DNA from: UBA1731 sp964440985 | Lineage (GTDB): Bacteria; Verrucomicrobiota; Kiritimatiellia; RFP12; UBA1067 | DNA: 12,999 bases | Assembly: GCA_964440985.1 (NCBI GenBank) | Contig: CAYTWE010000054.1 | Location: forward strand, 1-12,999 | Direction: 5' to 3' | Part shown: positions 1-6,345 of the stretch, piece by piece | How the letters are laid out: every line of letters begins with the position of its first letter | How positions within the stretch are numbered: position 1 is the first letter of the stretch | Notes under the pieces: generated by a model | Database searches by the model: none | What the model saw: only the letters and a program-made list of their open reading frames with translations | Told to the model about the DNA's origin: nothing | Position numbers and translations under genes: made by a program

Positions 1-11
1 TTGTTTCCCCT

Positions 12-46
12 TGTCTGAAACTGCGCCACGAGATATTACAACTTTC
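12..46 (+). repeat. 35-nt intergenic repeat, left copy
   Basis: This 35-nt stretch begins TGTCTGAAACTGCGCCACG and continues AGATATTACAACTTTC. It recurs inverted at 12901-12867 with 33 of 35 positions identical and no gaps. The two differences are C/T changes at repeat positions 13 and 31. A short C run (7-10) lies just before it, as an 11-C run precedes the other copy. It ends 50 nt before the TATAAT of the GH2 promoter. It may be the terminal inverted repeat of an insertion sequence lying to the left, or a dispersed promoter-associated element. The window alone cannot decide. Confidence 0.85.
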
Positions 47-93
47 CATCTCTATCCATGAAGCCCACTTCGTCGGGCTCTGCGTCCTTGGTG

Positions 94-102
94 TGATATA
101 AT
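94..102 (+). promoter_or_regulatory. Extended -10 promoter for the GH2 gene
   Basis: TGATATAAT is a consensus TATAAT (97-102) with the upstream TG of an extended -10 box. No convincing -35 hexamer sits 16-18 nt upstream, where a small hairpin (AGCCC at 62-66 with GGGCT at 75-79) lies instead. Extended -10 promoters can work with a poor -35. The predicted leader is about 35-40 nt. The same kind of box (TGCTATAAT) precedes nifS. Confidence 0.55.
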
Positions 103-137
103 GTGCCGATCAGTAACCATTGAAACGCAAGCAAAAA

Positions 138-141
138 AGGA
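138..141 (+). promoter_or_regulatory. Ribosome binding site of the GH2 gene
   Basis: AGGA lies 6 nt before the ATG at 148, which supports that start. A second ATG at 143 opens a two-codon frame, ATG ACA TGA, whose stop overlaps the true start. Confidence 0.6.
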
Positions 142-147
142 AATGAC

Positions 148-2007
148 ATGACATTGACGATGATGCCGTTGTTGGCTGTTGCTTTATGCTCGAACCCGAT
201 GACGACGCCGTTCGGCGACAAGGTGACGGCAGAAAATGCGTGGCGTGAATATCCGCGTCCGCAGATGGTGCGCTCGAACTGGACTTGCCTCAACGGATCG
301 TGGGACTACGCAGTGACATCCGTCACAAACACGCCCGGACGGCCGGAGCGGTGGGACGGAAAGATCGTCGTGCCGTTCGCGATTGAATCAAAGCTTTCCG
401 GCGTTGGCCGTCTGCTCGAAAGCAACGAATTCCTGTGGTATACGCGCACGATCGACTGCGTGAAGCGGCAGGGCGAGCGCATCCTCCTGCACTTCGGCGC
501 GGTCGATTTCCGCACGATGGTGTACATCGGACACAACGAAGTGACGGATGCTCCGCACGAAGGCGGAAACAATCCGTTCACGCTTGACATCACGGACTAC
601 GTGAAGGACGGCCCGAACGAACTCACCGTGTGCGTGTGGGACCCCACCGAGGCGTTCGTCAATTCGCGCGGCAAGCAGTCGTTCGCCCCGGCGGGGTGCT
701 TCTACACGCGAATGTCCGGCATTTGGCAGACGGTGTGGATGGAATATGTGCCGGAGACATACATCAAAGGCTATACGGTCGTTGCGGACATCGATGCCGG
801 AACAGTCAGCCTGAAGTTCAACGTACACAGTCCAAAGTTCAGAGTTCCTGAGGTCGAGGTTTCGGTGGCCGGGGTCAAGGCGACGAGCGTGGACGGTGTT
901 GCCACAGTCAAGATGCCCTCCGATTTCAAACTCTGGAGTCCGGAAGAGCCGAACCTCTACGATTTCACTGCGCGGTGCGGAGCGGATAGCGTCAGAGGAT
1001 ATTTCGGAATGCGCAAGTTCGCAAAGGGCAAGGACACGGACGGGCATCTGCGCTTCTTCCTCAACAACCGTCCATACTATGTGATGGCTACGCTTGATCA
1101 GGGCTGGTGGCCGGATGGACTGCTCACGCCGCCGTCCGACGAGGCGATGGCATTTGACATACAGACGCTCAAGGACTGCGGGTTCAACACCATGCGCAAG
1201 CACATCAAGGTTGAACCCCTGCGGTACTATTATCTCTGCGACAAGATGGGGCTTCTCGTCATACAGGATCTGCCGAGCGGAAACGGCAACTGGAGATCGC
1301 CGATGCTCGCGGAGACGACGGCCCGCTATTGGCTTCAGAGACAGGAGCAGAAGGAGATGATGGATGCGCTGCAGTCCGTACCGTCAATCGTCATGTGGAA
1401 CCCGTACAACGAGGGATGGTCTCAGCCAGGCGAGTTCCTTACGCACTCGATGCTCGACTTCACGCGCAGGTACGATCCTACTCGTCTTGTGAACGGGCCT
1501 TCAGGCTGCTGGGACTGGGAGGGTGGACACCTGCTCCCGACCGGCTGGCTGAAGTGGGATGAGCGCGTTGAGACGTCCCACAAACCGACTGGCGTGTGCG
1601 AGGCGGCAGATACGGTTGACGCACATATCTATCGCGGCCCTGAGATGCTGCCGGTCAACGGTCGCCGGATTTCTTTTCTTGGAGAGTTCGGCGGACTGGG
1701 ACATCCGGTCGAGGGGCATCTGTGGAAGGTGAACAAGGATGGACAGGGAAACTGGGGGTACGGCGGAATCAAGGACACCGCCACCCGCGAAGGGCTTGAG
1801 AAGACGTATCTCGGACTGATGGATCGCCTCGGCGAACTCGTCGGTAAAGGTCTTGCCGGAAGCGTGTACACACAGACGACAGACGTAGAGATCGAAATCA
1901 ACGGATTGATGACGTACGACCGCCGTGTCGTAAAGTACAATCCTGCCGTTCTCAAGGCCGCACACGAGAAGGTCATCCGCCAGTTGAAGGGCGCACCGGC
2001 GCCGTGA
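148..2007 (+). CDS. Glycoside hydrolase family 2, probable beta-galactosidase-like exo-enzyme
   Basis: This 619-residue protein has the three-part GH2 core. The N-terminal sugar-binding jelly roll (about 31-195) shows GSWDYAV, LHFGAVDF and SGIWQTVWME. An immunoglobulin-like sandwich (about 200-295) ends in LWSPEEPNLY. The TIM barrel (about 300-605) carries RKHIKVEP near residue 350. E422 in WNPYNEGW is the expected acid/base and E513 in LGEFGG the expected nucleophile of this retaining family. LDQGWWPDG (from 316) marks the GH2 subgroup that has this motif in place of the LacZ-type one. A stop at 121-123 rules out a longer N-terminus. The first residues (MTLTMMPLLAVALC) are hydrophobic but lack a basic n-region, so export is possible but not certain. 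The substrate cannot be read from sequence: beta-galactosidase is the default guess and beta-glucuronidase or beta-mannosidase are alternatives. Its own promoter lies at 94-102, and it is separated from gene 2 by a hairpin and a new promoter. Confidence 0.93.
   Translation: MTLTMMPLLAVALCSNPMTTPFGDKVTAENAWREYPRPQMVRSNWTCLNGSWDYAVTSVTNTPGRPERWDGKIVVPFAIESKLSGVGRLLESNEFLWYTRTIDCVKRQGERILLHFGAVDFRTMVYIGHNEVTDAPHEGGNNPFTLDITDYVKDGPNELTVCVWDPTEAFVNSRGKQSFAPAGCFYTRMSGIWQTVWMEYVPETYIKGYTVVADIDAGTVSLKFNVHSPKFRVPEVEVSVAGVKATSVDGVATVKMPSDFKLWSPEEPNLYDFTARCGADSVRGYFGMRKFAKGKDTDGHLRFFLNNRPYYVMATLDQGWWPDGLLTPPSDEAMAFDIQTLKDCGFNTMRKHIKVEPLRYYYLCDKMGLLVIQDLPSGNGNWRSPMLAETTARYWLQRQEQKEMMDALQSVPSIVMWNPYNEGWSQPGEFLTHSMLDFTRRYDPTRLVNGPSGCWDWEGGHLLPTGWLKWDERVETSHKPTGVCEAADTVDAHIYRGPEMLPVNGRRISFLGEFGGLGHPVEGHLWKVNKDGQGNWGYGGIKDTATREGLEKTYLGLMDRLGELVGKGLAGSVYTQTTDVEIEINGLMTYDRRVVKYNPAVLKAAHEKVIRQLKGAPAP
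829..849 (+). repeat. Three imperfect 7-bp tandem repeats inside GH2
   Basis: AGTCCAA, AGTTCAG and AGTTCCT follow one another without a gap inside the immunoglobulin-like domain of the GH2 gene. Three 7-mers make 21 bp, so the frame is kept. The stretch is poorer in GC than its surroundings and encodes part of NVHSPKFRVPE, in a loop-like part of the domain. Confidence 0.45.
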
Positions 2008-2030
2008 TGCGATCTGCAACACCCGGTGCC

Positions 2031-2083
2031 TGACGTCGCCCGGCATGGCAGCATATGCATGGCTGTTGTGTCGGGCGATGTCG
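2031..2083 (+). other. Long RNA hairpin between GH2 and the beta-helix operon
   Basis: Bases 2031-2052 pair without interruption with 2062-2083, giving 22 consecutive pairs around the 9-nt loop ATATGCATG. Six of the pairs are G-U wobbles (31/83, 35/79, 43/71, 46/68, 47/67, 48/66). All are G opposite T on the plus strand, so the fold exists in plus-strand RNA and is much weaker in minus-strand RNA. It starts 23 nt after the GH2 stop. No U-tract follows, so it is not a textbook intrinsic terminator. It could be a 3' stabiliser, a processing site or a terminator of another type. A TATAAT at 2086-2091 lies right at its foot. Confidence 0.7.
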
Positions 2084-2107
2084 TCTATAATCTGCATTAT
2101 TTGCGGT

Positions 2108-2137
2108 TTGAAAAAAAAAAGCCGATTGCGGTATAAT
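2108..2137 (+). promoter_or_regulatory. Sigma70-type promoter of the gene 2-gene 3 operon
   Basis: TTGAAA (2108-2113) and TATAAT (2132-2137) are 18 nt apart, giving a near-consensus promoter about 35 nt before the gene 2 start. The spacer and -35 box contain an unbroken run of ten A (2111-2120). Gain or loss of an A would change the spacing; losing one would give the optimal 17. A second TATAAT at 2086-2091 has no good -35 partner. Confidence 0.7.
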
Positions 2138-2159
2138 TGCGTCCGTGTTTTAACGAGAC

Positions 2160-2165
2160 AGGAGG
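2160..2165 (+). promoter_or_regulatory. Strong ribosome binding site of gene 2
   Basis: A complete AGGAGG lies 6 nt before the ATG at 2172. This fixes the start and makes gene 2 the best-primed gene in the window. Confidence 0.85.
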
Positions 2166-2171
2166 TCTTGC

Positions 2172-5100
2172 ATGGACTTGAGGAAGATTTTAGTCGCAGC
2201 GCCCGTTTTCGTTGCGCTTTCCGCATCGGCGGCATTCACCACCGCCACCTACTATGTCGACGCAGTTGGCGGCAGCGACAGCAATGACGGCTCTACGCCC
2301 GAAAGGGCGATGGCCACAATTCAGGCCATGTACAACAAGGCGCGGGCGGATTCGACGATCATTGTCTATCCTGGCGTATACAGCAATGATGTCGGGCGGG
2401 GTCTTGAATCGACGCACTGGTGGGGACGCAGCCGTCTTCACCTCGGAACAAAGAGTATGCGCATAGTCTCGAAAGACGGCGCCGCTGCGACGCACATAGT
2501 CGGCAAACTGGGGCCGTCCGGAGGGTGCGGTCTCGCTGACGACTACGAGTCCGCCGTGCGGTGCATCGATGTTGAGATGACGACGGCAAGCGGGACTGAG
2601 ATCGTAGTTGAGGGATTCACATTGCGCGATGGGGCGACGCGTGACATGAACCATCTGTTTCAGGGTGGCGGCGCCGCTGTGCTCTGCACCAACGGCGACG
2701 CAGATTTCCCGAAGTCGTTTGCCTTGGTTGATTGCGTGATCACGAACTGCTACGGCGCCCACTCAATCGTGAGCGGCGGGTCGATCGTGCGGTGCAGGAT
2801 GGAGGGCAACGTGTTCTACAAGAATGCGGGGGGCGAAATGCCGAGTTCGTTCTACCGGAGCAACGTGATGAATTCGCTCTATTCCGGCAACAGCGCCGTA
2901 AGCCGCGACGACCGCACAAAGCCCGACAGCAGTTCGGTCAACATCCTTGGGCAGTTCGTCAACACGACGTTCGTCAACAACCGCCACAAGAACAATTCCT
3001 TCAATGGAACAAAATACCATTCCTGCATACATTCGATATCTGATTTCAGCCAAAATGACGGATGTGCGGAAAGGAACGGCGGATGCAGCAGCAACCATGT
3101 GGTTGATGCAGTCTCGTCGCGTTCGTTGATAGCCCCAGCCGCCGGCGACATCCGCATACGCAAGTGTTCAGTCGCCGAGACGGCGGGAAGGGTTGATGCA
3201 CTTGCAGACGAATCCCTCTTCCCGCTTCCGTCCGGGGTCGACAGGTTCAAGGACATCTACGGGAACGTGATAGCGTCCAACGCCACGACAATCTGTGCCG
3301 GAGCATCGCAGACAGTGGTAGAGCCGCTATGCGGGGCGATCTGCGCCCAGGACGGCAACATAAGCTTTGACGGAGTAGACCGTCCGCACATTGCGGCGGC
3401 ATGGGCCTACCTGCCGTCATATCCATCCAGTCTTCGTCTGTGCGCCGTATCGCGGGATGGCTATGTGTTCCGCCGCTTCAATCTGTCAGATTCCGGGTAT
3501 GTGGATGTCGTCAACGGAGTCTTGTCCCCCATCCGTTCGACCCGCCTGCCGGTGCGCGGCGAAGGGAACGGCTGGAACTCAACCTGGCTCATACCGCCAC
3601 GCTCGAAAGACGCAGCGCTGACGGTTTCAGCAAACTACGAATCCGACAATGTGCGTTGGTGCGACCCGGAGGCGGACGCCTCTGTGGCGGATGGATCGGC
3701 GGAGAAGCCATACAGGACAATCCAGGCTGCAGTGGATTCGATTGCGAGCACCGGGCTGATTCTGTTGCGGCCAGGCTCATATTCCGAGGGCTATGGCATC
3801 GTGAACAACATAATGAAGGCGCGTCTGATGTTCGGGAGCAAGAACATCACGGTGCGCGGGCTTATGGGAGCGGAGCGGACTGTCGTGGTCGGCGCCCCCG
3901 ATCCCGACAACGGCACGTTAGGGCCAGGCGCAACGCTTGTCGTGGCGCTAAATTCATCAGCACAGGTGCAGGGCGTGACCATTACGGGCGGATATTCCGG
4001 CAACAGCGTAGAATGGCAAGGCGCAGAAGGACGCGGGGCGATCTATTCGTACGGACGCGATCTCGAGATTGCGGATTGCGTTATCACGAACAACGTGGGC
4101 CAGAACTATGCAATCGGCACAGCCCGCTTCGTGAGATGTCTGATCAGCGGCAACAAGGGCGGAACCGGACTGGCCATAGATCCGATTTTCATTTCGTGCG
4201 TCATAGGCGACAACTTTGTTGCAGCGTCGGCGAACGCATATCCATTTCTCGGCAGTTGGAATGCCTATGTCACGAAACTCTACAGCACGACGTTCGTTGG
4301 CGATGGTGCGCGTGCGATCTGGGGCAATAGCGGACTTGCCGATTTTGCCGTAAATTGCGTCATCGATCGCGGCAAGTGGTCGGCAACCTTCTCACAGGGC
4401 GGGGTGAACGGATGCGTCCTGAACGGGTTCTCATCCGAAGTGGCAGGGTGTGTATCGGCGGATCCGATGATATGCGATGCAGATCCGCCTGACGGGCGGC
4501 TCTTCTCGCAGTCCCCGGCACTGACCGCCGCCACCGTCCCGCAGGATGGCGAAATCGGCGAATCATGGTGGTATGTGTGCCCCACGGACTTCAACGGCAA
4601 TCCATGGAGATTTGATGCTGATGGACGGTTCGTGGCGGGTGCGGTGCAGGAGACGCGCTCTGGCGGCATATATGTATCGAAGGGAGAGGGTGTGAAGGTC
4701 GTCGCCGGCGGCGCTTCGGGCTACAATGAACTGTCTCCCGGCGAAGCGTTGACGATTGGCTTTGCGCCAGGCTCAACGCTTCCGGTGTCCGGCTTCGTCG
4801 TCAATGGCGTCACCAACCTGTTCACGGAATCGACAGCGGAAATTCCGACCCTGACCGTATCCGGGACAGATGTGGCCGTGATGCCGCTCTATTCCTCGAC
4901 ATGGTACGTCGATGCCGTGAACGGCAGTGACACCGAGAAGTTCGGATACAATGCGTCCATGGCGTTCAAGACGCTTGCTGCGGCGCTGTCGAACAGGAAC
5001 CTTGCGGAAGGGCAGACGGTTATGGTGTTGCCAGGCATCTACCGTGAAGGGACGATGATACAGGATCCCGCAAAGAGCGTACACGCGCGCGGTGTCGTTC

Positions 5101-6341
5101 CGCAGGGCGTCATGCTTGCTTCACGCGACGGTGCATCAGTGACGTACATCGAGGGCGCACCTGCGACGGCGGTTGACAGCACATCAGCCGAAATCTACCG
5201 TTCCGTGGTGCAAACAGGCATGGGACGGGATGCGGTTCGCGGACTGTTTCTGAGGGACAATGCATCTGTCTGCGGCTTTACGTTCACAAACTGCTTCACG
5301 CGCGGTGCGAATGACAACGGCGGGGGCCTGCATCATGACACAGATGGATGCGGTGCTGGAGTGGCATCGTCGAGTGCGTCCAGCCGCGTGAGCAACTGCG
5401 TATTTACCTGCAATACGGCATTTCGCGGTGGCGGCGTGTTTCTGGCCACTTCCGTAGACTGCGTGTTCGACGGCAACGTTGCGCTCTACGGCGGCGGAGC
5501 GACGACGGACGCTGAGCAGTACGGATGCCTTACCCGGAACAACGTGTGCATGGAGATGAGTGGGTGGGGCGGCTTCTTCTACTACAGGGGCGTAGATTCA
5601 TGCACCGTGCTGGACTCGATAGGCGGATCGGCAAGTCGCAAAGCCCATTCGGTGGTGAATTCGCTGATACGTGGGCAGCTCGGTCCGTGGGATGAAGGAA
5701 GGGTCGGCACAACGAACTTCGCAAACTGCTGCTTCGCGACGAATGTGGGCGGTCTTGTGACGCATGACTCATATCGTCCGTCCATCGCGGCGGGAACGGG
5801 CAACATTCTCGTGTCCATCGCCGATATGCCGATCGACGAGGATGGCCGGCCTCTCGCCGGGAACGTCGCCATCGACAAGGCGGACGCTTCGCTTTCCTAC
5901 TTTGGCGGAGAGACGGATCTTCTTGGCGGGCAGCGCGTCTACAACGGAGTGCGTGACGTCGGTGCGCTGGAATCGGATTGGCGTCCAGTCTACGCGAAAG
6001 ACATCAGTGGCCGGCTTGTGGTGTTGTCAGCCTCCCCGAACGTGGTGGAAACCGAATCCGGTCTTGTGCGTCTTGTCGATTCCGCATCTCTATCTGCCAC
6101 TCTTCGCACACCGAATGCGGGAAGGGCTGCACTTGTCAGGATTGCGGTCTCAGGCGGAGGTTCACTTGTAATATGCGTAAACGGAGAAACGGAGCATACG
6201 CTCACCGCCGGCGATTCCGTTGTGCGGATGCCGCTGTCCGGGACAGGTTCGGAGGATATCACATTCGCGTATTCCGGGGACGGGTTCGCTGACATAGGGC
6301 GCATGAGCCTCGAGAACGGATTCCGACTGATTCTGAGGTGA
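2172..6341 (+). CDS. Giant secreted protein with three right-handed beta-helix modules
   Basis: The 1389-residue product starts with a clear signal peptide (MDLRKILVAAPVFVALSASA), probably cut after residue 20. Three modules follow. Each opens with the cap motif typical of secreted beta-helix (DUF1565-like) proteins: YYVDAVGGSDSNDGS (27-), WCDPEADASVADGS (496-) and WYVDAVNGSD (911-). Each cap runs into a T(I/L)QA or TLAA helix and then VYPGVY, LLRPGSY or VLPGIY. Beta-helix coils repeat short units with Cys and Asn ladders, such as LVDCVITNC, VRCLISGN and SVDCVFDGN. Modules 2 and 3 close on GAVQ and DVGALE, the usual coil-exit motif, and each module ends in a beta-sandwich-like spacer. No catalytic motif, PEP-CTERM or type IX tail was recognised; the C-terminus is MSLENGFRLILR. 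The role is unknown. Glycan binding, adhesion or polysaccharide lyase-like activity are possible. It is probably co-transcribed with gene 3. Confidence 0.9.
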   Translation: MDLRKILVAAPVFVALSASAAFTTATYYVDAVGGSDSNDGSTPERAMATIQAMYNKARADSTIIVYPGVYSNDVGRGLESTHWWGRSRLHLGTKSMRIVSKDGAAATHIVGKLGPSGGCGLADDYESAVRCIDVEMTTASGTEIVVEGFTLRDGATRDMNHLFQGGGAAVLCTNGDADFPKSFALVDCVITNCYGAHSIVSGGSIVRCRMEGNVFYKNAGGEMPSSFYRSNVMNSLYSGNSAVSRDDRTKPDSSSVNILGQFVNTTFVNNRHKNNSFNGTKYHSCIHSISDFSQNDGCAERNGGCSSNHVVDAVSSRSLIAPAAGDIRIRKCSVAETAGRVDALADESLFPLPSGVDRFKDIYGNVIASNATTICAGASQTVVEPLCGAICAQDGNISFDGVDRPHIAAAWAYLPSYPSSLRLCAVSRDGYVFRRFNLSDSGYVDVVNGVLSPIRSTRLPVRGEGNGWNSTWLIPPRSKDAALTVSANYESDNVRWCDPEADASVADGSAEKPYRTIQAAVDSIASTGLILLRPGSYSEGYGIVNNIMKARLMFGSKNITVRGLMGAERTVVVGAPDPDNGTLGPGATLVVALNSSAQVQGVTITGGYSGNSVEWQGAEGRGAIYSYGRDLEIADCVITNNVGQNYAIGTARFVRCLISGNKGGTGLAIDPIFISCVIGDNFVAASANAYPFLGSWNAYVTKLYSTTFVGDGARAIWGNSGLADFAVNCVIDRGKWSATFSQGGVNGCVLNGFSSEVAGCVSADPMICDADPPDGRLFSQSPALTAATVPQDGEIGESWWYVCPTDFNGNPWRFDADGRFVAGAVQETRSGGIYVSKGEGVKVVAGGASGYNELSPGEALTIGFAPGSTLPVSGFVVNGVTNLFTESTAEIPTLTVSGTDVAVMPLYSSTWYVDAVNGSDTEKFGYNASMAFKTLAAALSNRNLAEGQTVMVLPGIYREGTMIQDPAKSVHARGVVPQGVMLASRDGASVTYIEGAPATAVDSTSAEIYRSVVQTGMGRDAVRGLFLRDNASVCGFTFTNCFTRGANDNGGGLHHDTDGCGAGVASSSASSRVSNCVFTCNTAFRGGGVFLATSVDCVFDGNVALYGGGATTDAEQYGCLTRNNVCMEMSGWGGFFYYRGVDSCTVLDSIGGSASRKAHSVVNSLIRGQLGPWDEGRVGTTNFANCCFATNVGGLVTHDSYRPSIAAGTGNILVSIADMPIDEDGRPLAGNVAIDKADASLSYFGGETDLLGGQRVYNGVRDVGALESDWRPVYAKDISGRLVVLSASPNVVETESGLVRLVDSASLSATLRTPNAGRAALVRIAVSGGGSLVICVNGETEHTLTAGDSVVRMPLSGTGSEDITFAYSGDGFADIGRMSLENGFRLILR
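6335..6340 (+). promoter_or_regulatory. Ribosome binding site of gene 3 inside the end of gene 2
   Basis: GAGGTG covers the last codons and stop of gene 2 and lies 5 nt before the ATG at 6346. The two genes are 4 nt apart, so ribosomes ending gene 2 can load on gene 3. A second start is credible: AGGA at 6357-6360 lies 6 nt before ATG 6367, which would give the more usual signal peptide start MKSDFTAKS. Confidence 0.6.
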
Positions 6342-6345
6342 TGCC

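Noticed and set aside
388..1203. Long minus-strand open frame of 271 codons opposite the GH2 gene
   Set aside because: It is antisense to a GH2 gene with clear family motifs. The translation is rich in Arg and His and shows no domain, as expected from GC-rich antisense frames.
2031..2083. Calling the hairpin after GH2 a standard rho-independent terminator
   Set aside because: No U-rich run follows the stem; the next bases are TCTATAATC. It is reported as a hairpin of unknown role.
1501..2235. Minus-strand frame crossing the GH2 end, the intergenic gap and the start of gene 2
   Set aside because: It overlaps two well-supported genes and a strong plus-strand promoter, and the product matches nothing I recognise.
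3401..4330. Plus-strand frame of 309 codons inside gene 2 in another phase
   Set aside because: The translation is Arg-rich with no fold signature, while the gene 2 frame across the same bases shows regular beta-helix coils.
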